Shown: in pieces, positions 33,008-43,728 of the stretch | How the letters are laid out: each line of letters begins with the position of its first letter | Position numbering within the stretch: position 1 is the first letter of the stretch | NCBI GenBank assembly: GCA_000697355.1 | Contig: JNEN01000762.1 | Coordinates: 1-64,000, forward strand | Source of the DNA: Syncephalastrum monosporum B8922 | Taxonomy: Eukaryota > Mucoromycota > Mucoromycetes > Mucorales > Syncephalastraceae | Direction: 5' to 3' | DNA: 64,000 nt | Notes under the pieces: model-generated | Seen by the model: the letters and a program-made list of their open reading frames with translations, nothing else | What the model was told of the DNA's origin: nothing | Databases searched by the model: none | Translations under genes and position numbers: made by a program

Positions 33008-34090
33008 CTATAGTGGCATTACACAAGTTCTTGATAGCCGGAAGTGATTGCTGATGAGCAAAAAATAAATGTCGTCGGCTTGAAGCTTACGGTCATCCAT
33101 ATCCTTCTTGCTCCCGAAGAGAAATTTCTCGTCCCTAATCATCCTAAATAACATTGTGTGTCAAAGTGGATTCACAGAAAACAATGCATCTGTTATCATC
33201 TTACCACTTGAGGTCAATATCTTTGACGCCTTCCTTTAAATGTGTGAACAAAGGATATAGAAAGGCCATCGCGTAGTAGATCTCAGAAAGATCACTTTCG
33301 AGTTCATTATTCCCTTCGCGGTATTGTTTGAGGCTAGCAAGAAAATTATGATCAACCCGTGTGCGAGCTAGAGAGTGAATTGCGTACTATACTGAGACCA
33401 ATTTTACCGAGCGCAATTTGTATGGCAGGTCACAGTTGGATTTAAGACTCGCTTTGGCTTCTTTGACCACCTTCTTCATATCATCGATCTCGACCTAAAC
33501 GAAAAGTTAGACCCAGATGGTCCAGCTTTGCTCACAGTCGTCTGAACTTGAACACTTCCCTTGCTTTCGAGGAGGGTGTTGCTGTACGCCTTCTCGGTGT
33601 CAGGGGGATGTATCGAGGAAAAGAGACTCCCTTGACAGATCGGTGCAGGCGGAAATGGCCTCTTCGACCCTGGCGCAGTCCTCTCCAAGACATGCTGAGA
33701 CGGCGGCATTCAACTTCCTCCTGTGCATGTTGAAATCGAGAATGCCGTAATTGATCAGGCTAGAGATATGTTTGTACAACTTCAAAATACTGTAGCCACG
33801 TATAGACTTACTCGAGGTGATCATTACTTTTCATTCGCGCCATTTCCGTTTTAATTTCATGATAGTTGATGGGCGCTTTGGTATCATGAGTCGGTCGCTA
33901 TATAAAGAATAAGTGAATGCAGGCCTCCGGGAAAAATGATTTATACCTTCAAACCTTGCAAGACGTCCTTTTTTTCGCGCTCTAGTACTGTCTGTTCTAT
34001 CGCGCCCCGAATTCCCCAACGGAGGGCTTCTTGGCGAACGGAGGCAGCCAAGTCATATCAGTTGACCGCCCAACTATCGCATAAGCAGTC
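33008..34090 (-). pseudogene. Broken lineage-specific multi-exon gene
   Basis: Exon-like segments on the minus strand can be followed from an acceptor at 34091 to TAG at 33010-33008. They are separated by introns with good GT and AG ends. Readable pieces include DCLCDSWAVN, YDLAASVRQEALRWGIRGAI, INYGILDFNMHRRKLNAAVS, VEIDDMKKVVKEAK and SEIYYAMAFLYPLF. Two lesions are seen. TGA at 34060-34058 stands where a Trp codon would fit. A frame change occurs at the C5 run (G run 33603-33607 on plus), after LFLDTS and before PPDTEKAYSN. One extra C would rejoin the frames, so either real decay or a homopolymer error. The family is unnamed to me; its style matches hypothetical proteins repeated in Mucoromycota genomes. 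Confidence 0.6.
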
Positions 34091-34133
34091 CTAGAACTTA
34101 TTCGTGTTAAGGAGCATACAGCGCACCTATATA

Positions 34134-34445
34134 TTACACACTGTTATACCTTGCATTCCGTTCCATGGCCGCTTCTTTGAGAAATAAATCCCAGTCTTTG
34201 ATGGCACCTCTAATGAACTTTTTAAAAGTTTTACCGAGGACTGTACCCATATTTCCGCCACACGTTTGCTCTTGGGTGGTACGGCGTAGTAAGGCGGTGG
34301 TCAAAGCCAGTGGTCTCTGCCAGGAGTTTGACCATAAAAGCACGACACCAGAACTGCTTCTTGTCCTTCCAGCATAGGTCCTCGGTTGAAAAGCTGGCGT
34401 CTAGAATCTCTGATGTCTGACGCTGGTGAACCTGATCGCGAATAA
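34134..34445 (-). mobile_element. Retroelement integrase fragment (Ty3-like), frameshifted
   Basis: The minus strand reads LLAETTGFDHRLTTPYHPRAN in one frame. It continues after a frameshift near 34260 as MGTVLGKTFKKFIRGAIKDW and LKEAAMERNARYNSV before a stop. This is the end of an integrase catalytic core (the TPYHP..N motif preceding the final Glu, then the dW..L..A..A.N helix). No reverse transcriptase, LTR or primer-binding site is found nearby, so it is a small relic. The gene decay at 33008-34090 starts only about 45 bp away. Confidence 0.75.
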
Positions 34446-35039
34446 TAGCAGTGGGCTTTTACTGGATGGCCAGTTCAATGAGATGTAGCGAGGATCACGA
34501 GAGGCGAACAATCAGGGTATGAGGAAGAAAAGTGAACCCATTTATTCATGCTGCGCAGACGACGGAGTTCGCGTTGGGGTCCAGGAAGAACCCAAATTAT
34601 TTTGTCGTTCTGAGCTTCCACTAACCTGCTCTGGAGCCGTGGCCTTTTGTACTCCACAACAACACGATTTTCTTGTTTGTAGGCAGAACGTAGGAGCGTA
34701 GAGCCCCGCCCAAATGCCGTCAAAGACGACGGGTCTATCAAAATGTACACACCCTGCAGCAATATCTAGCTGTATTTCACGCTACCGTCAACACCGTTGA
34801 TGAGACCTATGCAGTATTACCGATGAATAATCCTTTCAAAGGATTCTGCTACTGTTATGGCGGACACAAAAGTGTCACTGTGAGGTGTGTTGACAACTGA
34901 CATAAAGATATATAACACGAAGTAGACATATCTTGCTAGATACATATGATACAAGACCATACGAATCATTCAAATGAGAATCCACTGGCTTACGTTTGCT
35001 ATTCTAACAGTTTTGTAGCTAATTTTGTTCTTATAGTCG
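34446..35039. other. Degenerate sequence upstream of the RdRP gene
   Basis: A 95-codon minus-strand frame (34762-34475) may be more retroelement residue but carries no clear motif. A TATATAA motif at about 34908-34914 could serve the RdRP gene. Confidence 0.45.
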
Positions 35040-38000
35040 ATGGTTTGTTTCTCCCCAAAAACGATTCCGCTTCTGGAGACAGTATACTTGATCCTTCCTA
35101 CTGTAGCACGGCCCAGATATGTCGGACAGGCGCTCTTTAAAGGAAGATTCGATTCCGCAGGCGCAATTACTCTGACTGGAGGGCTCAGAAGGTACGCCTT
35201 TGTTTGACGACAATGGTTTTGATCAGTCAAGACCCTTCAATTTCATGTCGTGAGCTTGTATCACGTGTCACAACTCAAACAGGAGCGTGATCCGGGCGGC
35301 GGCGGCACCTTGCGTTACAGATTGACCTTGCATTACTTTCAACGAGTTCCGCGTGTTTGCCGACATGAAACACGTCTCCTCTTTCTTCTTCCCTTTCATT
35401 TTCTTGGAGTCGCATTAAATTTGCAAAGACATCTGTGCAGGTCGACACACACTTTCTTATCATGCTGAGCATCAGGTCCGAGAAGCCATACACGTCAATC
35501 AAAGGCGAATCTCTTGCGCTTGGAGTGCTCTTAAACCGCCGTAAATTTTCCGTCGAGTGGACAACGAAGAACGATGTCAATTGTGTTATAAACTATCCAT
35601 TTCGAACGGTGATCATTTATTTCAGGCATATGGGCGACGAGTACAAAGTCGAGTTCAAGTTTCGTGACCTACACAATGGCGAGATTAAATTCAACGAGCG
35701 CAACGCCACCAGGGAGTTCTTGATGTCGCTGAAACACCCTCCATCATACTGGCGTGTTTCAGTACAGAACATTGATGTACGATTGAAACAGTGGACCCGC
35801 GTTACTCGCATTCCCATCGATGCGGTTAGCTTGCTCTCAGACTTGTCTCTTGATAGCGCGTGCCCGTACCCCGGAGCCACCGGTATCGATGACGTTGGAA
35901 AAAACGGCTACCTGGCTCTAGGTTCCTGGACGGTACTCTGCGTATCTTTCTCTCAGTTCGCCGGACGTTATGTACCGCGCAAGAAGGTGGAAGAGGCACT
36001 CCTGCGCGGCCGCGAATATCGCCTCTTTCGCAAGCCGCCTCACCACTATTTCCATTTTCGCGCTGTATCGAAAGCCAACAATCACACGCATCGGGAGCGT
36101 GCCCGCCTCATTGACGACTTTAACCTACTTTACTCCCTCGAGAGCGCCATTCAATCCCAGCGCCTCATCGAGCAGTCTCTGGACACTGACTTTTACGCAA
36201 CCCTGCAGAAATTGAAGCCCAATGTCGCCACAGAACTGTTGCGGTTCATGTGGGGTGGTATCCACGCCGATCGTTCACCTGAAGATATCATGGAAGAAGA
36301 CGAACACGGAGTCATTGATAAGGATGAGGAGCATAAACGAGTCTGGAACCCTGGTCAGATGCTGACTACTCTCGCCAAGAAGCAAGAAAACCTTATGTCT
36401 TTCAAACTACGTTCAAACCCAAAGAACACAGTGCAGGTTCGCAAGGTTGTGGTCACCCCAACAACAATTCAGCTGGATCTGCCTTATATGGAACAAGCCA
36501 ACCGCGTCCTGCGCCATTTCGCGAAATATGCTGACCGCTTCCTGCGTGTTCAATTCGCTGACGAGGGCCAGCGCCGTATACAGGTCTCATCCAAGCCAAA
36601 TCATACAATTACGGCCGTGTACGACCGAATACTAAACACGCTCACAAGCGGCATTCGCATCGGTACGCGCCACTATGAGTTTCTGGCTTTCTCGTCGTCC
36701 CAACTGCGGGAACACGGGTGCTGGTTCTTTTCATCTGTCCCGGGCGAACTTACTGCAGATGATATTCGTCGATGGATGGGTGATTTTTCGAAGGAACGTG
36801 TTGTCGCCAAATACTGCGCGCGTATGGGTCAGGTATATTTGGCGAGCCCATTACTCAGACGAAAGCTCACTTCATGTTTTAACTTTTATAGTGTTTTTCG
36901 ACAACGAGTCCTACAACCAAGCTAAAGAAAAGTGAACTCGAGTTCATCGATGATATCAAGTATGGCGACTACACATTTTCGGACGGTGTGGGACTTATAT
37001 CCAAGGAGCTGGCCGACGTGGTGGCGCGCAGGCTACACCTCAAGCACACACCCAGTGCTTTTCAAGTCCGTCTCGGCGGCGCTAAGGGCATGCTCACGGT
37101 ACATCCTGCCCTCAAAGATCGCAAGGTTCAACTCCGGCCCAGCCAAATCAAGTTCGAAACTAGTCATCGAATGCTTGAAATCAACCGATGCGCCACTTTA
37201 AGCAACGTACATTTGAATCGCCAAATCGTCATGGTTCTGACATCCCTAGGAGTTCCCAACCATTGTATCCTGGCCTTGCGCGACGAGATGGTGCATGATA
37301 TCGAGAAGATGCTTACTGACAGCCACCTGGCGTCGCGTGTTATCAGGAGAAACACATCGCACGAAATGATGGGCGTCCTTGCCAGGCTCGTGGATGTTGG
37401 ATTTATGGAGCGTGAAGACCCGTTTGTTATGAACTTGATCAGTATGGTACGAGTTAGCTGGCTGAAGGACATCAAGAAGCGTGCGTCAATAAATGTGCCG
37501 AACGGTGTCACTCTATACGGTGTCATGGACGAAACCCACACGCTGGAGCCCGATCAGATTTTTTGTCAGTATGCACCTCATCCAGGAGTTGAACGTGGCA
37601 AGTTTCATCGCGTGATTAAAGGCGATTGCATGGTATATCGACACCCATGCATGCACCCAGGCGACATCCGCGTGGTTGAGGCTGTTGAGTGCGCATCGCT
37701 TAGCCATTTGGTCAATGTAATCGTCTTTCCTGCCAAAGGTGAGCGTGACATACCGAGCATGTGCAGCGGTGGCGATTTGGATGGCGATCTGTTCAGCGTG
37801 GTCTGGGATAAACGACTGCTTCCAGCGATAAAAAATTGCACACCCATGGACTACCGCGCTCCGCCGCCGTTTAAAGTGGAACATCAAGTACAGCTGAGCG
37901 ATATCCGCAATTTTTTCGTCCATTACATCCAGAGCGACAACCTGGGTGCCATTGCCAATAATCATTTGGCACGAGCTGATCAATCTTCACTAGGCGTCCG

Positions 38001-38954
38001 CAACCCGATATGTATGGAGCTTGCTGAATTACATTCAGCGGCCATCGGTACGTATACAAATAATGCTTCTGTAAGCGACTTATTGTACATATACTAAAGC
38101 TTTGCATATCTTTAGACTTCCCGAAAACAGGAATATCCGCGGAGTTCCCATATCCTTTGCGCCTCAAGAGCTTTCCGGATTATATGGAGAAGTTCGACAA
38201 GGCATCCTATCAGTCGCAACATGTCCTTGGCGAGATCTATCGCTCGGTTGATGCTAAACATTTTGAAAACTACCGCGAGCATCTGGTGTATGAGACGATC
38301 TATGACACGAGACTACGTATGGAAGGCATGGAAAGATATATTCACGAAGCTCGAAATCTGAAGGAGCGGTACGACCAAGAACTCGGAGATATCATGCGGC
38401 GCTTCGGTATCAAAACAGAAGCCGAGGTGATCTCGGGCTACGTGATCAAATGGCTTAAGAAAGATCGGATGAACATGCGTCCATACGAGATGCTCCAACT
38501 CGTGCGCCAAGCGGTGTCCCGGCTTTGGGAAGCGTGGCAGCATGCACACTTTTCCCATGAGATTCCCAAATTGGAGAGACAGAGAAAAGTGGCAGCGTGG
38601 TACTATGTCACCTACCACCGCGCAGGTTCCGCAGAATTTGCCAGAAACGATCGCAAGCATAGAAAGTTTAGCTTTCCTTGGATTGCATCCAATATACTGA
38701 TCGAGATTGCACGTAAAAACAAGCATTGCCCACAGCGACCCGATGATGCCAACGCCGTACCTGAAACTCTAATTTTGAGCTACTCAGGGGCAGATGCATC
38801 GAGAAGCCAAGTTAGCCAAAGCAGTCCCAGTTTGACCGATGCTTCTGCGACAAGCGCCAGCATTACTGTATCAGACGAAGAAGACGGGTATAAGGAGGAT
38901 GATTATGGGCACGATGTGTACAAATTTGAAGGTGATTTTGATGGCATAGCCTAA
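35040..38954 (+). CDS. rdrp: RNA-dependent RNA polymerase of the RNAi pathway (QDE-1/Ego-1/RDR family)
   Basis: The main body is exons 35462 (or earlier)-36832, 36892-38047 and 38116-38954, at least 1121 aa. The catalytic core has ARMGQ/CFSTTS across intron 1, then DYTFSDGVGLIS, then the active-site loop CSGGDLDGDLFSVVWD (near 37762-37803), which carries the DxDGD metal-binding aspartates of cellular RdRPs. The HSAAI/DFPKTG motif spans the last intron. The C-terminus is acidic and disordered. Upstream, a coding-like exon from ATG 35040 (MVCFSPKTIPLLETVYLILP to GGLRR, donor GTACGC near 35201) looks like the N-terminal domain; how it joins 35435 onward is not resolved. Such enzymes make dsRNA from aberrant or transposon RNA to feed Dicer. 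It sits beside transposon debris. Confidence 0.92.
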
Positions 38955-40514
38955 CAGAACAATAAAGTATATGCTGGTCATGCATTACGGCGAGAATTGT
39001 AATGAAAAGATTATAAGTTCTCTCACACAAATATACACTTGCAGAGCCCGCTCCTCAGATAATTACAGATTGCACTTTCCTCTAACCCGGTCTAGCTGAT
39101 GGACTGTGCCAATCTTATTCCATGATCCATTCGAAGTGTGGTTGATCCTCTATGCGAGGCAGCACTTTCTTTTTTTCTCAGTTTGAGCTATCTTTGTCGC
39201 TGATTACACCATAACCAAGACGAAGTCCACTATAGCTATGAGATAGTCCATGAAGTGAATAACCCTGGACAAACAAATGCACATATTTTGAGTTTGCTTA
39301 AGATAGAAGTACAGAAGCTATTCTCCATGTGCATAAGATATCTCTAACGCGTACAACAGAAACTTCAAGATTTGCTACCAAGGAAGCTACTCATCCTACA
39401 GCAATAATCCCATGGGATGCAGAGATGGCATTAGAAAGGGCTCTGGGTATTCAATCAAAATGGTCACTGATATTATCAAGTCTTCCATCAATGGCCGTTC
39501 TGCATTCTTCAGTGCATTGAATCTATTCCTGGAGGCTACCGTTTACGTGACACAAATCTCAACTTGGCCGATGTCTGACGGTGCGCACCGGTTATTCCCA
39601 CCTACATGCGGCTCTTCCCAACTGAGGACGGGAAGCCAATATTTCGGCATACAACACAACTACGGCTGAGCGCAACATCTCCATTTAGCTCCGGTGCGCA
39701 ACGTACCGAAGGCAGAAACGTGACCCCCCCCGGCCAAATTCAATGTTGGGGATAGCCATATAGCACCATCAACACCACCACCACCCTCGATAATCGCCTG
39801 TCACGACAAGGTATGGAGAACAAAACTTTACGGCATGACCAACGCAGGTGGATCTTAGCGCCACAGCTTGTGTTACCGGAAAATGGTCTGATCATTCTCG
39901 AAGTTATCATGGACTTTGAAGAGACTCGCAGCGAACTTTGGAAAAGACTGACAGCCGAAAACTCGCACTATCCGCTTGCTAACATCCGATCAACAGGTCA
40001 TATTTTGCAACATAAAAAGTTTCCCTCCTCAAAAGAGAGAATTGAAGTGTGAATTTCGCCGGGGCCTTGTGTCAGAGCTAAAGTAGTGAGCCACCAAAGT
40101 GAAGCGACAGAACACCATGCATGAAGTATGGCAGCCAAAGTGAAAATGATAGGCCGCGAATGTACAACATTAAAATGTCTTCGATGAAGCTGATATTCGA
40201 ACAGCGCCACGCCGTTGTGAAAAGTTTGTCCAGTCCCGATATTTTTAACCATCGCATTGGGAACCAATGACAAAAACGGGACAGCGTGTTGGTTTTTAGG
40301 GAACGATAGCAAAAATAATGGAAATAGGAAAAAATGTCAAAAATAACATTTTGTAGCACAAGACGACAACATTGACTTTTGCTTTATTGATACATTTCCA
40401 AAAGCCCTTGCAAATAGTGGTAAGCAATTGAAGAAGAAGAAAAGTAAGAAAAAGGTGCGGTTTCTGGTATATGATAATATTCTGTCGCTGTGTGTGAAGA
40501 ATAAGTAGAATGAA
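38955..40514. other. Gene-poor 1.5-kb intergenic region
   Basis: Convergent 3' region of the RdRP and 8-Cys protein genes. A coding-like plus-strand frame occurs at about 39365-39669 (PMGCRDGIRKGSGYS, SAFFSALNLFLEATVYV) without a clear start, splice site or family; it may be a relic. A run of C (39723-39730) is present. Confidence 0.45.
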
Positions 40515-41398
40515 TTAGATCAAGTAATAGTAAGCAGACGAGGCAGCGGTCAGAGCAGCGACGGCGAACAAAGAGTGCTTGTCCATCATGGCTGAAGCAG
40601 CGGCCGAGGATGGGTTGGAAGACGACGATGCAGAGGCAGAGGCGGAAGAAGCGCCATTGCTGAGAGAAGCGGACGGCAGAGCCGAAGAGGAGGGAAGGGC
40701 AGCACTGCTACTGGCCACCGTCGTCCTAGAGTATCAACAAAATATTGGGGGTTAAATTTTGTCGCTGTCTTTCTAGTCATCCAACATACACGTTAGCACC
40801 AGGTTGCGAGCAGTAGGTGGTCTGCAAAGCCTGCTGTGTGCCCTTCTCTTGGTCATCAGGGCAGCTGTTCCAGCATGACACCATGGCGGTTTGCCACTGA
40901 TATACAAAATGATATTTTTTAGTACAACCGCGTGCTTGTACTTGTTATTGCCTTGTACTCACCTTGCACAGACAGGCAAAATCTAATAAACCAATTGATA
41001 AAATAATTAGAGACACTGAGACAATAGCTGAAAAGACTTATGATCATACCGTTGTTACCACAGGTGTTGAGGTAATTCTGCTCGTTCTTTTTACATTGGT
41101 CGAAGCTACAAACGGGGTTGGTATCAGTCAGGTCGTCCAATCAATTGTGATGATGAGAAGTAAAATGCAATTAAGGAGAACGAACGAGCAGCAGCAACAA
41201 GAGAAATTATATTGGGTGCACGATCGCACAGCGAGAGAGATTGAAGAAGGAAGGGGGGGATAGCTATACAAAACGACAATAAAAACAGCATTCGACTTAC
41301 ACAGTCTGGTCAGCACAGGTAGAAGCCGTGGTTTGAGCGGCGGTCATGGACACCATGACAGAGACGAAGGCACCAACGGCAATGTGGAAAGACTTCAT
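40515..41398 (-). CDS. Secreted 8-cysteine, probably GPI-anchored surface protein (CFEM-like)
   Basis: Five exons (41398-41301, 41105-41050, 40982-40963, 40896-40790, 40725-40515) give 163 aa; the third is only 20 nt. A signal peptide (MKSFHIAVGAFVSVMVSMTAA) is followed by a domain with eight cysteines (STCADQ, FDQCKK, LNTCGNN, DFACLCK, VSCWNSCP, TTYCSQ). Next are about 45 Ser/Ala-rich residues and a hydrophobic end (HSLFAVAALTAASSAYYYLI), the usual layout for a GPI signal. Eight cysteines plus the DFACLC segment recall CFEM domains, which bind heme or act in surface sensing, but the spacing is not exact. A TATAAGAAA motif lies ~75 nt upstream. Confidence 0.82.
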
Positions 41399-42580
41399 GG
41401 CGAGCGACTGGATGAAGAGGAGAGAAGAAAGAAACGGAGATAATGAGAAAACGAGGAGAGGTGTTTCTTATATGTCTGAGAGAAAAAGCAGACCAGGGGG
41501 AGCACATCGGGAGTCCTAAATGGGGTTGTCACCCCATATTCGGGCTGCACAGTAACAGTAGGTAACACGCTCAAAATATATTTCATTATCATACTCCATC
41601 TTATTGCTCATCTCGCCATGACCCTCATTCCACTGATCTCACTACCAGCCCTGATCTTTTTGAAGGCAGGGTCATGACTGAGCAAAGATATAAGACTGAA
41701 TCAGCCATGCACCCGCTTTACATACCTTATAACATATACACATCAATATGAGATAACGCGCGCATGTCAAAAATGGACATAAACTTCATTACTGCTCCTA
41801 TGCATGACTTGCCATGCTCACTAAAGTGGAATAACTACCCTTGGCCTGCGAGATTCGTGTATCAATGTGAGTGGAATGTGGGGCCGTGGTCTTGATCTGC
41901 CAGATCAAGGCGTTCAGAGACGTAGGAAAGGAAACAGTGTACTGGAACACTCTGGAACACATAGGTCATCCCACCACAAACAATTCTAAAAACAGCCCTT
42001 CCTCTTCTCTGCAATTTTAGTCTACAATGCCCGCTGTATATTCTTAGCAAATGGACATCTTGGGGTGAATGTAAGCTTGTTCATGCTTGAAAAAGAGGTG
42101 TGCAGGACTGATGATAAGACTTCCCCTGAACCTTATGCATGTTTCTCTCTTCCTCGCAGCACCCACTGAGTGGAGTCCTCCAATTTGAAATACTGGGAGA
42201 GCAAGGAGCGCAAAATTTGTTTGGCCAGCATGCTATTCGTTTCTGCCTTTTTGTCCGTGAAATTACATCACCATGCTCACTCCTTGGTCATCCGATTATA
42301 CTGACACTACCTAAATTCACCAATGAACATAACGCTTCTTCATAGCAATGATAGAAACGGCCGCTCTCCGTTGCTTATATGACAGGCGCGTCTATCCTGG
42401 TCACAACCATCACTTTACACAGAACGGAGGTGCACAATGAGCCAGGGCCACAAAGGCACGCGAGACATAAATACATGACGCAGACCTGGACCCAAACCGC
42501 CACAGGTAATCACGCTGACAGTGCCTGCATATTGTGTATTCTCCTTGGCAATTATGTGGTATAAATAAATATGTACGGCA
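41399..42580. other. Intergenic, nothing recognised
   Basis: Upstream of the 8-Cys gene there is a TATA-like motif (minus, near 41470). The remaining 1.1 kb has only short, non-coding-like frames. Confidence 0.55.
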
Positions 42581-43728
42581 TTACAGCTTGCTCTTCGACT
42601 TCTTTTTCTTCTGGGATTCAGCTAAAAAGGAAGATACATGAGTTCGGAGTCAAAAAAAGACGTTCATGGATGCTTACCCAGGAACTTCATGATACTCTCG
42701 AGCGAGTCCGGACTCATCATACGCTCGATAAGACACTTCATCTCGACTTCGTTCGTCTTTTCGAGGAGCTCACGGTCGACGTCTCTAATGAGGCCCTTGG
42801 TAACCTTCATAGCCTCAACTGAGAATTTGGCAGACTCTTCGGCCAAAGCCAGGACCTGCTCACGGAAGCCCTCGGCCGGCAAAAGACGGCTGAGGAAGCC
42901 GCACTTTTCCAGCTCGTCTGCCGTGAAGGTCTTGCCCATCAGCTATACACGACGCGAGTATATCGCAGAAAGTGAGACAAATGGTGATTTTCTCTACATG
43001 TTATTGACATACCAGCATCTCATTAGCTTTGGACCGGCCCATGATGCGCGGGAACAAGACAGAGGAACATCCCTCGGCACAAAAGCCTGAGTTCAAGTCA
43101 GGACAGCTTCCAGGAACATAGCGGACGCTTACCAAGTTTCATGAAGGGAGTAGCAAAGGTGGCATGGGGAACGGAGTAAATGACGTCGCACAGAGCCAAG
43201 GTGGTTGTACCAAAGCCAATGGAGGGGCCTATAACTCTAGGTGAGCTACATTATTATCAACGATCGTATCTTACCATTGACAGCTGCAATCAGAAGCTTC
43301 GGGAACCGAATCATCTCCAGGACGACGTTCCTGAGCGCAAAAAAAAAAACGTCAGACGCAACATCTACGATAGAATGACTGCTCGTACTCTGTAATTTTG
43401 GCACGACGGTCCATCTCAGCCTGAGGGTCGTCTGAAGCTTCAGGGAAGGCGAGCTCCTGACCGGACGTGTAATATTTGCCACGACCAGTCAAGATAGTGA
43501 CCTTGACTCGCTCGTCGTTTGCAGCCCAGCGAATGGCCTCAAGCCAATCCTATCCCGTCAGAACATCGTATTAGTTCGTGTTCGTGTATACATAATATAG
43601 CAGTTCTGACGTACAGCGTACGCCTGGGGGGAGAGAGCATTGTACCGCTGAGGACGATTGAAGGCAATCTCAGCGACACCTGTCTCGGACAGAGTGATTT
43701 CAATCGTTTCAAGCTTGGGGACCGACAT
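42581..43728 (-). CDS. eci1: Peroxisomal delta3,delta2-enoyl-CoA isomerase (crotonase family)
   Basis: Seven exons (43728-43615, 43549-43389, 43330-43275, 43228-43133, 43086-43013, 42942-42678, 42621-42581) give 268 aa. Crotonase motifs: IAFNRPQRYNALSPQAY, LTGRGKYYTSGQEL (first oxyanion-hole loop), NGPSIGFGTTTLALCDV (second), and FCAEGCSSVLFPR, whose Glu is the catalytic base in Eci-type isomerases. The protein ends in SKSKL, a clear peroxisome signal (PTS1) after a Lys-rich stretch. It moves cis/trans-3 double bonds to trans-2 so that unsaturated fatty acids can enter beta-oxidation. It lacks the second Glu of true hydratases as far as I can see. The last exon is only 41 nt and exists mainly to carry the targeting signal. 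Confidence 0.93.
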
